From Odontocerum albicorne (Eukaryota > Arthropoda > Insecta > Trichoptera > Odontoceridae), in assembly GCA_949825065.1 (NCBI GenBank), contig OX463838.1, forward strand, positions 7,232,251 to 7,296,250: a DNA stretch of 64,000 nucleotides. Reading direction: 5' to 3'. This document shows, one piece after another, positions 1 to 10,075 of this stretch (position 1 is the stretch's first letter; each line of letters starts with the position of its first letter). The position numbers and the translations under genes are program-made. Below the pieces are notes generated by a model. The model searched no databases. It was not told the origin of the DNA and saw nothing but the letters and a program-made list of their open reading frames with translations.

Positions 1-285
1 ACAAGGGCACGGGTTCGTTTCGAGATTTAACTATCCAAGAAACGCAGCCCCCAGTCATGACGCATGCTGCCAACACTACAGTAACCAGAGCTCTTATTCC
101 AAAACTCAAAACAGAGCAAACTTTGGAATTCAATTTACCGAGCGAGACCCACCATACGTCCGACCACAAGGGCACGGGTTCGTTTCGAGATTTAACTATC
201 CAAGAAACGCAGCCCCCAGTCATGACGCATGCTGCCAACACTACAGTAACCAGAGCTCTTATCCCAAAACTCAAAACAGAGCAAA
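1..285. repeat. 165-bp tandem repeat, about 1.7 copies visible
   Basis: The segment starting at base 1 restarts at base 166 with near identity up to about 285, so the period is 165 bp. The array probably extends left of the window. Because 165 is divisible by three, the plus-strand frame 57-299 repeats a 55-residue unit. I regard that as a by-product of the period. The array lies in the 3' non-coding part of the gypsy element. Confidence 0.9.
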
Positions 286-292
286 CAATACA

Positions 293-465
293 ACGGTAAT
301 CACCGTAACAGTTACATAAAATCGGTACAAGTTCAAAACAAACAAAATTAGAACGGCAATTACCGTAACAGTTACATAAATTTGGCACAAGTTCAAAACA
401 AAACAAAAATAGAACGGCAATTACCGTAACAGTTACATAAATTCTGTCAAAGTTCATTCGAGAAC
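293..465. repeat. about 60-bp tandem repeat, three copies
   Basis: Three units begin near 293, 353 and 414. Each carries ACCGTAACAGTTACATAAA followed by an A-rich stretch. The third unit diverges after about 40 bases. The array directly follows the 165-bp repeats inside the 3' region of the retrotransposon. Confidence 0.85.
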
Positions 466-2302
466 GCACCATACTCTTATCCTTATTCCTCCCAGCAGCA
501 CCACTACAACCTCCACATTTCCCATAAACCTTTCATCGCGCTGCCTAACAGACTACCATGCGACCCCGTACTCGGTGAGTGCTTTGACAGAACAAAATAC
601 ATTATAATATTTTACACAACAACAAAAAAAAAATTAATCATTTTTATTTCAAATTATATACTCCACACTCAACAGGAGCCAATTCGTCAACAAGATGACT
701 TACTTCAATACTATAGCCCTTCAACACCGTGGAATGCTACACCTCTCTAACAAGAAATTCCGAACACATCAGCGGTTATTATCATCATGGAACCCCGTCC
801 AATAACTAACACTTGCTACGTGCAACTATCCGAAACGGATACTCCACTGTACCATCTGTACAATCTTTTCCAAAATTCAACTCGGTGGAAAGCAACACCT
901 ACTCCATAGCATTACTGAACAATTCTACTGCTATTAAACTTGCGGACCACCGTCCAGCGATAGCATTTGTGCAAAGCAATTATCCACGATGGATACTCTA
1001 CTGAATCCTCAGTACAATCTTTGGAACGCTACTCCCGGGGGAAGGGTACACCTCTCCGTCAAGAAGTTCGGAATACATAACGAATTCTTATCAGATAAGA
1101 CAACAATTAGGAAGACAATCCTTCCCTAATACGAAATTCTGAAGACTTCCAAGAATTTCTTCACTTAATGCCCTAACTTCTGCAGCCAATAATTCGATAG
1201 GGAATCTAATGAGAAGGTAACAATTACCACTAAATAACCCACAACAGCTGTTAGGTAACCCAATACCTAAGCTCGCATTACACAAGAGCAATTTGATCCT
1301 GAATGTAATACGTGTACCTTCTACAAACGGTACTAATCATCTATGTATTACATGAATTCTTACTTCAGAAGGACCTAAGTCCTTCGTTGAGATACATATA
1401 ATCCTACTCTAGGCTCTCAGCATTCCGCCACTCGTGGTCCAGGCTTAGGTTCATTGAACGCCAGGTATTCTTTGGTTAAGTCACCGGGTTGAATACCAGC
1501 CCATACATAAAACATATGGAAATGAATCCATACGAGATTGCCCACGGCCAGCTCACTTATTCATTCACCCTAGTGCAATAATAAACTCGCACTGGTGACG
1601 TCACTTGACATACTAAACTGTCATTCACCAGGGAATCCGACAGTGTACACCTTCAAGGTATATAACAAAATATTTAATTTAATTATTTTAAGAACCATTT
1701 TCCTAACCATGAATGACTCCCAATTAGGCGCTGACGAACCCATCACTGCACTGTCAACTATTAGCTTATCTATAATCCACCCGGGCACAGAAGCTGTGCT
1801 CAGGACCGGACCCATATCATATGTTCGCGTCCTTATCGTGTGACGACGGACTCACCGCATAAGGTCTATTCTAAGCTATACTGTATTCAAATAGTCAATT
1901 TATATAATATTTATGCAGCTACTAAACTTCAGCCGTATTCTTATAAGAGAATAACCGCTGTATTCCTTCCCTCTTACAAGACAAGAATGATACATTTAAT
2001 AATTTGACTCCAGGTCACGCTTTCTAGTTTCTAAAGAGAGAATACTCGACTACGATCTCCCTATTACGACGAGAAACAGTTCTATAACCAAATATTGGTC
2101 ACTCGACCACGCTCCTTAGCTTCTAAGGAGAAAATACACAAATAACTCTATCGTTATTGCAACAACAAAGGGGCTATACTCTATTTAACACTTGGCCATG
2201 CTCCTCTTATGTGTCTCGACTACGAGAATCCGAACTAATTCTCACTTAGCTTTATGACATGGAGTGCTATACTCCTCTGTCGGTCACTCGATCGCGAGAC
2301 TA
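466..2302 (-). other. non-coding 3' region of the gypsy element
   Basis: No frame longer than about 80 codons is seen and nothing resembles env. Degenerate internal repetition is visible: blocks near 719-789 and 1014-1098 share a TACACCTCT...CAAGAA.TTC.GAA core, and the stretch 2010-2300 repeats variants of ACTCGACYACG with TTCTAA.GAGA. A purine-rich run on the minus strand (complement of 1963-1976) could be a polypurine tract, but no LTR start follows it convincingly. Confidence 0.6.
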
Positions 2303-5300
2303 TCATTGGTCAACCTTTGCAATATCCTTCACGTGATATCTCCCTACCACTTTTCCACTAAGCTCCGACAGCTCGTAAACCGAATTGGAGATTTTCCTGC
2401 TAACCACGCTCTTTATAAATCTCGGTGCCAGCTTGGCGCTGAAGTAACGACCTGCATTTGACTGTTTAAAGGACTTCCTCCATACCACCTGTCCAACGGA
2501 CAGACGTCTCTCTCTACGGCGTAGGTTATACCTAGCTGCGCTACGCTTAAACCCAGTCAATAGTTTAGCAGTGACGGTCTCGTACAATTTTTCCATTCTG
2601 TTTAGCCCTTGGAGATAATTAGGAGATCTCGTGGAAGAGACAATCTGATTCGAATCCAGTTGGTCGTGGAACGAAGCATGGGGAACCGGATGGAATCCGT
2701 GAAACAGATAAAAAGGGGTGCTACCGGTGGCTATGCTCACAGTATTGTTTAAACAGGAACAGATCTTCCCTAAGAATTCGCACCAATCTCGTTGATTGTC
2801 CTGTACCAAAATGGATAGACACGTCAGAATTGAAGAATTATATCTCTCGCTGGTATTGTTTTGCGGGTGATAATACGCGTTGTAAAAGAGGTCTCGTATC
2901 CCATAGGATTCCAGGAATCCTCTGCATTCCTTCGATATGAACTGCCTACCATTATCCATTACGATGGTGCGTGGCACCGAACACGGGAGAAATATTGACG
3001 CTTCCAAACACCGAATTATAGCCTTAGACGTGGCCACTCTCAAGGGAAAAGCCCATACATACTTACTAAAGTTATCAACTACCGTTAAAATATGAGAGTT
3101 CCGTTTCCTAGACAAAGGCAAGGGGCCAACGAGGTCCATACTCAAGGACTGCATGGGCCGGGATGCTTGCTTGGGCTCACTCATAAGGCCACATGGACCC
3201 TGTGTGTTATGTTTATAGGCCTTGCACGTTTCGCACCGCGATATAAAATGAGTTACTGCCTCAGATAATTTGTTAGCAAAATACGTCCGAGTAATAATTT
3301 CCATAGTCTTCCTAACACCCGGGTGACACAGGTTCGAATGTATATCATCGATCAAGGGGACCAACGCATCCTGGGGTACCACGACCCTCCAATCTCGTTC
3401 TCCCTGGTTGCGGACAGGGTCGTGAGAGGAACGACACAACCGCAATAGATGTCCCTTTGCTACTTTAAAGTTTGGCCGCGACCGTGGATCCTTCTCGCAC
3501 TCTCTTAGGATCCGTAAATACCATTCGTCGGTTACGTGCTCGAACGGAGGGGAAAAGCTCATCGCGGATACCTCGATTCGACTGAGTGCGTCAGCCAAGC
3601 GATTCTCGCAACCCTTTTTATAAAGGAAATCAAAATTATATTGTGAGAGTCTACAAGCCCAACGGGCTAATCGGCCGCTCGGTGAAGACAGATGGTCCAG
3701 ATATTTTAAGCATCCGTGATCGCTCTGAATCGTAAACCTGGTTCCGTCTAGATAACTACGGAAATGATGGACTGAGTCCACGATGGCCAGGAGTTCGCGC
3801 TCGGTGGTACTATAAAGCCTTTCCGCCGGGGAAAGCTTTCGTGAAAAATAAGCTATGGCATGTTCAACACCACCCGGCATGGATTGTGAAAGAAAGCTAC
3901 CGATGCTTATTCCGCTCGCGTCGCAGGTGAGTATATATGGCACCGTATAATCCGGTGGCTTCAGAACGGGAGACGTAATCATGGCACGCTTGAGGAGGAC
4001 GAATGATTCTTCAGCGGTCGAATCCCACTGGAACTTAGAGCCCTTAAGTTTAATACTAGTCAAGCGACAGAGGGGCGCAGCGATCTTAGAAAAATCTTTT
4101 ATAAATCGGCGGTAATATGAACACAAACCGAGGAAGCTTTTCACTTCCTTTACACTCCGTGGCCTAGGGAATTCCTTCATCACCTTAATCTTTTCAGGGT
4201 CCGTTCTCAACCCTTCGCGGTCCACTATATGTCCCAAGTACCTAAGGCTTGACTTGCAAAATTCCGACTTGGCCAATTTTATAGTAAGATTGGACTCCTT
4301 CAACCGGCGCAACACCAAACGTAAGGTGGCGATGTGTGAATCGAAATCTGCGCTGCAGATTAAGATGTCATCTAGGTAGCAAAATACATGATCGCCCTGA
4401 TCGGCAAACAGTTTATCCATTAGCCTCTGCATTTCGGCAGGAATATTTTTTAGACCAAATGGGGTGACCACAAATTGGTACTGACCCCGGCCTTCTACGA
4501 AAAACGCGGTCTTGCACTTAGAGTCTGGGTTCAACGGCATCTGCCAGAATCCGTGACTTAAATCCAACGCAGAGAGATATCGGGTATCCCGTAAATTGTC
4601 TAAAATTCTATTAATATTTGGTAAACGGTACGAATCTGAATTCGTAATGGAGTTCAATTTACGCGGGTCCAACACGAATCGAGCTGAACCGTCCTTTTTC
4701 GGAACGATAAACGCATTATTTAGCCAGGCGCTGCGCGACGGCTCAACCACTCCTAATTCGAGCATTTCGTCTAGCTCGGAAATCATCTGTCGTCGGCGGA
4801 TATGCGACAGAGGGTAAGTTCTCTGTTTTACGGGTGAATGACTGCCTGTATCGATAACGTGGTTGACTAACGTGGTACGACCCAGACCCACCCTTTCAAA
4901 TGCGACACTATTGAAGTCCGCAATCAAAAGGTTCAACTGCAGATTCTGTTCAATAGACAAATCTGCAGCCGATGTCAAGCATGAAGGCTTAAAAGACTTA
5001 TTTCCTATCTCGGACACAACGGGTCTCAAAGATAATTTTTCTATACTAGAAGAAGGAAAGAGATTCGGGGTAAGGCCCGAGTGCTTTAAGAAAGGGGTAC
5101 CCAAAATCAGGCACTCCTCCAATGAAGGAACTATTAAGAAATCCGCCCAAACGGTCTGGTCATCGTAACATAAAGGTAACTGTACAGAACCCAGCACACG
5201 GTGTTCCTGGCCACCCGCCGTATGCACGATTCCCTCGCGAAGTAGAGACGGACAATACTGACTTTCAAATTTTTTAAAAAGTTCTCCACCAATTACGTTA

Positions 5301-5500
5301 ACCGACGCGCCTGAGTCAAGCAAGGCCCTAAATGGCAATTCTTGAATATAACAGTGAAGGTAGGGTCGCTCGTCCCTAGCATTAGTAATCTCTACAAAAT
5401 TTACGAAAGGGAACGATTCTTTTGAAGCTGACTGACGCGACCAACCCGGGAAATCCGACGTAACTGAATCGGGTTGGTGCCCTACCGGTTTTTTGGAGCA
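2303..5500 (-). CDS. pol: Ty3/gypsy Pol polyprotein (protease, RT, RNase H, integrase)
   Basis: The frame opens just after a TAA at 5501-5503 and has no ATG near its start. It is expected to be made as a Gag-Pol fusion by -1 frameshifting at 5488-5494. Numbering from 5338, after about 54 upstream residues: aspartic protease active site LLDSGA at residues 6-11 and ILGTPFL near 78-84; reverse transcriptase with motif A aspartate near 259 and catalytic YLDD at 321-324; RNase H with acidic residues near D473, E515, D540 and D583; integrase zinc-binding HHCC at about 667-705 and catalytic D734, D795, E831 (D-x35-E); a C-terminal module containing AKLAPRF that resembles the GPY/F region. About 1065 residues in all, the usual size. 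No stops or missing catalytic residues were seen. It copies and integrates the element inside virus-like particles. Confidence 0.95.
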   Translation of the reverse strand, partial: CSKKPVGHQPDSVTSDFPGWSRQSASKESFPFVNFVEITNARDERPYLHCYIQELPFRALLDSGASVNVIGGELFKKFESQYCPSLLREGIVHTAGGQEHRVLGSVQLPLCYDDQTVWADFLIVPSLEECLILGTPFLKHSGLTPNLFPSSSIEKLSLRPVVSEIGNKSFKPSCLTSAADLSIEQNLQLNLLIADFNSVAFERVGLGRTTLVNHVIDTGSHSPVKQRTYPLSHIRRRQMISELDEMLELGVVEPSRSAWLNNAFIVPKKDGSARFVLDPRKLNSITNSDSYRLPNINRILDNLRDTRYLSALDLSHGFWQMPLNPDSKCKTAFFVEGRGQYQFVVTPFGLKNIPAEMQRLMDKLFADQGDHVFCYLDDILICSADFDSHIATLRLVLRRLKESNLTIKLAKSEFCKSSLRYLGHIVDREGLRTDPEKIKVMKEFPRPRSVKEVKSFLGLCSYYRRFIKDFSKIAAPLCRLTSIKLKGSKFQWDSTAEESFVLLKRAMITSPVLKPPDYTVPYILTCDASGISIGSFLSQSMPGGVEHAIAYFSRKLSPAERLYSTTERELLAIVDSVHHFRSYLDGTRFTIQSDHGCLKYLDHLSSPSGRLARWACRLSQYNFDFLYKKGCENRLADALSRIEVSAMSFSPPFEHVTDEWYLRILRECEKDPRSRPNFKVAKGHLLRLCRSSHDPVRNQGERDWRVVVPQDALVPLIDDIHSNLCHPGVRKTMEIITRTYFANKLSEAVTHFISRCETCKAYKHNTQGPCGLMSEPKQASRPMQSLSMDLVGPLPLSRKRNSHILTVVDNFSKYVWAFPLRVATSKAIIRCLEASIFLPCSVPRTIVMDNGRQFISKECRGFLESYGIRDLFYNAYYHPQNNTSERYNSSILTCLSILVQDNQRDWCEFLGKICSCLNNTVSIATGSTPFYLFHGFHPVPHASFHDQLDSNQIVSSTRSPNYLQGLNRMEKLYETVTAKLLTGFKRSAARYNLRRRERRLSVGQVVWRKSFKQSNAGRYFSAKLAPRFIKSVVSRKISNSVYELSELSGKVVGRYHVKDIAKVDQ
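5440..5494 (-). promoter_or_regulatory. programmed -1 ribosomal frameshift signal (gag-pol)
   Basis: On the minus strand the heptamer A AAA AAC (5494-5488) lies in the gag frame two codons before the gag TAG. It is followed by a 9-nt spacer and a hairpin with a perfect 9-bp stem, ACCAACCCG (5478-5470) pairing with CGGGTTGGT (5448-5440), and a 21-nt loop. Pol is in the -1 frame across this point. Heptamer class, spacer length and downstream stem all fit known retroviral-type frameshift sites. A pseudoknot is possible, but I saw no clear loop partner. Confidence 0.88.
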
Positions 5501-6594
5501 TTAATAGACGGGGGCGGTCTTGACAAATCCGGTAACAAAGCCAACTGTCGAGAGGGTACGGCTCTGGCCTTCCAAAGGTTGGTAGCCGTCCGTACAGGTC
5601 CCTTCCTAAAACGTGGCCGGCTGGGGCAATTACGCGCGATGTGATTAGGAAGCCGACACGAATAACACCTCTTAGGTAATGGTTCCTCAGCATTCGAGGT
5701 GTAAGATACCGGTGACAACCGAGCACCCATTCTTGAGAAAAGGGGGGCAGAACGAGGGGACCTTCCCTCGTCCCTGTTCATTAGGTCGAAGGTCAGGCAC
5801 AATTTTTCCAACTGGTCAACCGAAGACGGTTGCGAGCTGACAAGGACTGAACAGTACCTATGATGTAGGCCGCGTCTAAATACTTGTAATAAATCCTTGT
5901 CAGTGAGAGGCGGTTCCAAAGACTGATTCGAGTTCTGGATTCTCGAAACAAAATCCGTAGATGATTCGCCCGGTTTTTGTATGGAGGCCCAAATATCCAT
6001 CCTGCGCTGAGTCATAAAGTCTTCCGACTCATACTTTTCTAAGAAAAGTTTCGTTACTGTGTTCCAATCTTTAAATATCTTAACCTTGCTCCTAAAGAAG
6101 GTTAATGCTCCCTTACGTAAAAACTCTGGTAAGACCGCCGGAAGCGCGTTTAGGTGAACACCTCTGGCACAAGCTAATTCTTCCATTCGTGACAAAAATT
6201 CCCTTATACAACCCGTTCCGGTATATGGATCAATTGGCCAACACGAGAAGTTTATATTCCATTGTGGCGACGGAAGTGGAACATGAGAACGGGAAATCCC
6301 AACCTCAGTATACGGAGATGAATTTGTCAAAGGCATCGGTGCCAGAGCTCCCGAAGCGGTATCCCCATTATCCGCCCTCTCAAATAACTCCGGAGCTTTA
6401 GAAAGGTTTAAATATGGTCGAGTTCTAGGGGGTAAGGCCACCTCCCTCGATGATGATGGAGCGAGACCTTTATTGTATAGACTGGCCTGACGACGCAATT
6501 CGTAAAAATTATTACTGGGGGAGAGTCCGCGCTCAAGTAATTCCCCTATCAATCTAGCCTTGGTCGACTTCATTACGTCCCTAATTGGATCCAT
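5482..6594 (-). CDS. gag: Ty3/gypsy Gag polyprotein
   Basis: About 370 residues. I chose the ATG at 6594, which has G at -3 and G at +4; the few codons upstream lack an ATG. The product would be the structural capsid/nucleocapsid protein of the particle. Visible features are a central capsid-like region (FLSRMEELA, then WNTVTKLFLEKY and FVSRIQ, the usual retrotransposon Gag pattern) and a C-terminal CCHC zinc knuckle, CYSCRLPNHIARNC, near residues 310-323 from this ATG, flanked by basic residues for nucleic-acid binding. The frame ends at TAG 5484-5482, directly after the slippery heptamer that gives access to pol. No internal stop or frameshift is seen. Confidence 0.92.
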   Translation of the reverse strand: MDPIRDVMKSTKARLIGELLERGLSPSNNFYELRRQASLYNKGLAPSSSREVALPPRTRPYLNLSKAPELFERADNGDTASGALAPMPLTNSSPYTEVGISRSHVPLPSPQWNINFSCWPIDPYTGTGCIREFLSRMEELACARGVHLNALPAVLPEFLRKGALTFFRSKVKIFKDWNTVTKLFLEKYESEDFMTQRRMDIWASIQKPGESSTDFVSRIQNSNQSLEPPLTDKDLLQVFRRGLHHRYCSVLVSSQPSSVDQLEKLCLTFDLMNRDEGRSPRSAPLFSRMGARLSPVSYTSNAEEPLPKRCYSCRLPNHIARNCPSRPRFRKGPVRTATNLWKARAVPSRQLALLPDLSRPPPSINAPKNR

Positions 6595-6703
6595 TGCCAA
6601 CAACAACGAACAAAAAAAAAATTAAAACAATAAACAAGGCCCAAAAAGAAGAAAAGAAAAAACGCGATATCAGACCCCACTAACAAAAACACACTTCTAA
6701 TTC

Positions 6704-7640
6704 AAACGATATGTTAAACAAACAAAGACTTCTCTCTGAAGCGTGGTACAAATTTCTGAACACCCTAACTTTTAAATCGAGTTTAATAAGGAACACACGA
6801 TTCTTAACAAGAAAATATTTGGAAAAGTTAGCTAGAAATCTATTCCAAAAAGACTCGAAAAACGGCCTTTCCAACTCGGAGCCCGTAGCACGTGGGCACA
6901 AGGAAGACCATGTGGTCGCGAACAGCGAAAACAAACGCGGGAGAACAACAAAAAAAACAATGGCAGTAAAAACAAATGATGCGAACACGTGGGAACAAAA
7001 TAGAGAAAACAAACGATATGTTAAACAAACAAAGACTTCTCTCTGAAGCGTGGTACAAATTTCTGAACACCCTAACTTTTAAATCGAGTTTAATAAGGAA
7101 CACACGATTCTTAACAAGAAAATATTTGGAAAAGTTAGCTAGAAATCTATTCCAAAAAGACTCGAAAAACGGCCTTTCCAACTCGGAGCCCGTAGCACGT
7201 GGGCACAAGGAAGACCATGTGGTCGCGAACAGCGAAAACAAACGCGGGAGAACAACAAAAAAAACAATGGCAGTAAAAACAAATGATGCGAACACGTGGG
7301 AACAAAATAGAGAAAACAAACGATATGTTAAACAAACAAAGACTTCTCTCTGAAGCGTGGTACAAATTTCTGAACACCCTAACTTTTAAATCGAGTTTAA
7401 TAAGGAACACACGATTCTTAACAAGAAAATATTTGGAAAAGTTAGCTAGAAATCTAATCCAAAAAGACTCGAAAAACGGCCTTTCCAACTCGGAGCCCGT
7501 ATGCACGCGACAACAAGATGGCCGCGTGGTCGCGAACAGCGAAAACAAACGCGGGAGACACGTGGTTCAAATTTGCAAACACGTGGGAACAAAAAATAGA
7601 GAAAACAAACGGTCGTACACAAAAAAATACATATAAAAAC
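6704..7640 (-). repeat. 307-bp direct repeats in retrotransposon leader
   Basis: Three head-to-tail units begin at 6704, 7011 and 7318. Units 1 and 2 appear identical. Unit 3 diverges after about 180 bases (near 7500) and has extra sequence before 7640. They lie between the primer-binding site and gag, so they belong to the 5' untranslated leader. Long frames on both strands here echo the 307-bp period in changing phase (307 is not a multiple of three) and are not genes. Similarly placed repeats in the Drosophila gypsy leader bind an insulator protein; whether these bind anything is unknown. Confidence 0.93.
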
Positions 7641-7735
7641 ACTTTTCTGAAAATAAATTATTATTTAAAACAAACAAATTATAAATAAAAGCCTTGTCTA
7701 GCGAGATATCAAGAGATACAGAGTTTTCTGCCCCG

Positions 7736-7748
7736 CGTTCGGGAGCCA
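7736..7748 (-). other. minus-strand primer-binding site of the gypsy element
   Basis: Four bases after the LTR end, the minus strand reads TGGCTCCCGAACG. It starts with the TGG that pairs with a tRNA 3' CCA. I cannot assign the tRNA isotype by eye. The position fixes the LTR/leader boundary. Confidence 0.8.
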
Positions 7749-7753
7749 ATTAT

Positions 7754-8132
7754 GTCACGCCTTTTTGCTAAATTTAAGAAACAAGAATTATATGTACACA
7801 ATTGATTACATAAATCAATTCACCAAATATCAATCTTACCAAGGTGACAGGGCCGGACAGGTCAGTCGGCTTCTTAACGAGACAAGTACTCTTTAGGTCT
7901 CTGGGGTATTGTTGGGTTCTCTTAACTCTGAATAAGTCTCTCTAGTTTCTCGCCGTAATCAAAATGGCGTCCTGGAGTTCTGTGATATATGAGGGAGAGC
8001 AGTGTCGGACCCAACGTCTGAATCTCACCACGTTCTGCACGGAATGGCCCGAGCCAGCTAGCGCCCGCTCCCCCCTGGCCAGGAAGTACCACGAGGCAGG
8101 GGTGCCAATCTCGACCTCGGTCCCCCGTGACA
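7754..8132 (-). repeat. 5' long terminal repeat (379 bp) of the gypsy element
   Basis: The ends are perfect inverted heptamers: TGTCACG at 8132-8126 (minus strand) and CGTGACA at 7760-7754. The LTR would carry the promoter of the element. A weak TATA-like CATATATCA lies on the minus strand near 7985-7995. The segment is GC-rich compared with its flank. The right boundary is inferred from the inverted ends, because no second LTR is in view for comparison. Confidence 0.82.
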
Positions 8133-9110
8133 ATGTTGTCATTGAATAAAAATGTACCTGACTGCAAGGGTAGTTACCCTTATCTTATTGTCTTTAGTAT
8201 TTTAAAATATTCAAGTATTTCATAATATTTTAATCTTCCTGTTTTCAAGGCAAGCACATGGTCTCGACACCACAAGTTTCATAAATTATGACATGTCGCG
8301 AATTAAAAATTTCGAGGACGTGAAGTATGCAATTTAACAAATATAGTCCTAACATTATTTATAACCTATGATAGTGTAGTGTTCCAGATATATAGTATAT
8401 GTCAAGTAAAATACATTTCGTGGTAAAATCGTTAAAAACTTACCAAGGGAAGACGAACTACAAAAATTTTCTTTGCAAATCTTTCGATGTGTTATAACAA
8501 CACATGTCTGAAGATAGTGTGTGAAGTGATCAAATGTTACCCTTAATTTTATAATATATACGAAAAACGGACTTTCTAAAACTGCACACGCCACCCATAT
8601 ATCTAATAATTAGAAGCAGATAATTCCACGCCATATGACCAGCACCAGCAGAAGCCTTTTTATAATAATCCACCCTATTGGATCGATTTGGAACAATTAA
8701 TTTATTCTAAGAAGATGAAAATTGACCACAACGTTCTAATCTTCTTCGATGCAACATCTTTCATGGAGAGATTTGAAAAATTTAATACGAGTAGAAAAGA
8801 CCCATCAAGGTACGACAACATGAATACAAAGATATAAAGTTCGAAATCAATTCGTTCGCAACACTTGAGTCAAGTGGTCTCAGATGACATTATTTATGAC
8901 CTATGATAGTGTAGTGTTCTAGATATACTCTTTAATATGCCTGAATCAGCAATTTGGATAAATTTAAGGATACTATAAAAATTCGAGATGTCGAGAAAAT
9001 ATTTTTTTTATAAATAATGCCAATCACTGTCATCCCTTATTATTTTTCTTAAAGAATAGATATGACCGAAGAAATAGTATCCTTATGCCATCGAACACTT
9101 GGCGGAAAAA
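8133..9110. other. unclassified AT-rich flank with a spaced direct repeat
   Basis: No gene is recognised. A 43-bp sequence at 8350-8392 recurs in the same orientation at 8884-8927 with about four differences (shared core CTATGATAGTGTAGTGTTC), about 535 bp apart. This could be a remnant of a terminally repeated element or an old duplication. Confidence 0.5.
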
Positions 9111-9117
9111 TTGCCTG

Positions 9118-9205
9118 TGTCGTTAGTAGCACAGCGCGGGGTGCGAACTGACAACCTTCCGCACGGAAGTTCAGTGCATTACCGCGCGACTATGCACCTC
9201 TTGAT
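9118..9205 (-). mobile_element. tRNA-derived sequence, probable SINE head of a second family
   Basis: The minus strand reads like a tRNA: an A-box-like TAGTCGCGCGGTAATGC followed about 35 bases later by a B-box-like AGTTCGCACCC. The sequence differs from the abundant SINE elsewhere in the window. It lacks a clean acceptor stem, so it is more likely a SINE or tRNA pseudogene than a working tRNA. Confidence 0.45.
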
Positions 9206-10075
9206 TGATATTTATTTTAATTTTATTTTCCATTTAATAAAGTAATCTTTAATGCAAACATTCATAAAAGATTTAAAAAAATATAACGTAAGAGCTAATC
9301 TAATTTTTGTTTTCTAACTACAAGCTAACTTTAGTTTAATTTCCTTCATGTAATATTTTTTTTTTTTCTTATATAATATTTAACGCACCAATTTTTTTTC
9401 ACCAACCAATTTAAACCAGTTAATGATAAAAAAAAGTTATTGTAATTAAATGAAAAAGATATTTTTTTTTTGTTAAATATACGAGTAAATTACTCACAAA
9501 TATGAACTATTATTTGTCATTTATCAAAATGATTACTATAAATTTTCTCCCCTTGATTAATCTTTTTCTTAAAGCGCATCGTTTAAGTTCTCAGTTATAA
9601 AATTCCATTATTTTTCAACAAATTTTGGCACCTTGACATTAGATTTATGATTATTTTTAACATCTTTGTCACTTTAAAAAGAAATTAAAGAATTTCCAAA
9701 AAAAAAAAAAAACTACTTTAAGACTTGTCAACAGATTCAACGAAAAGAACTGAGATATTTTATAAAGATAAGATAAATTAGAAAAGCTTTTGAAAGCTCC
9801 AACGGAACGAGTTTCAAATCAAATTTTCAATTTATTTTCAAGGTTCATGGAGAAACAAAGCACCAAAAAGTATATGAAATTTTTTTTTTCTCGATAATCT
9901 AATGAAGTTTGCCTTGGCCAAATAAAATAAAATTTGACATCAGATCCAAAATAAAGCGAACAGTCCCTTAGCTTATTGGTATTTTTTGCTTTTTGTTTAC
10001 CATCCTATATGATGAAATTGTTATTTGATCTGGAAATAAAGATTTAGAAATTAATTTTTCGTAAAAAAATATATA
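9206..10075. other. AT-rich sequence, nothing recognised
   Basis: Poly-A and poly-T runs dominate. I see no coding, RNA or repeat structure. Confidence 0.6.

Larger units (their letters stand above)
1..8132 (-). mobile_element. Ty3/gypsy LTR retrotransposon, 3' end beyond window
   Basis: Reading on the minus strand from 8132 downward, the order is LTR, primer-binding site, repeat-bearing leader, gag, frameshift site, pol (protease, RT, RNase H, integrase), then 2.3 kb of non-coding 3' sequence with tandem repeats running off the left edge. Integrase downstream of RNase H is the Ty3/gypsy order. Both long frames are uninterrupted, so the copy is young. No env-like frame follows pol. I could not find a second copy of the 7754-8132 LTR in 1-2302, so the 3' LTR and the target duplication lie outside the window or are lost. 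Confidence 0.93.

Noticed and set aside
1..2302. 3' LTR or env gene of the gypsy element
   Set aside because: I compared the landmarks of 7754-8132 (TGTCACG ends, GCGAGAAACTAGAGAGAC) with this region and found no copy. No env-like frame is present.
4596..5168. Plus-strand frames opposite pol (4596-4817, 4863-5168)
   Set aside because: Antisense shadows of a fully characterised pol frame; no domain or codon signal of their own.
6680..7749. Frames up to 159 codons on both strands in the gypsy leader
   Set aside because: They are created by the 307-bp repeat and its phase shift; no recognisable protein and no starts conserved between units.
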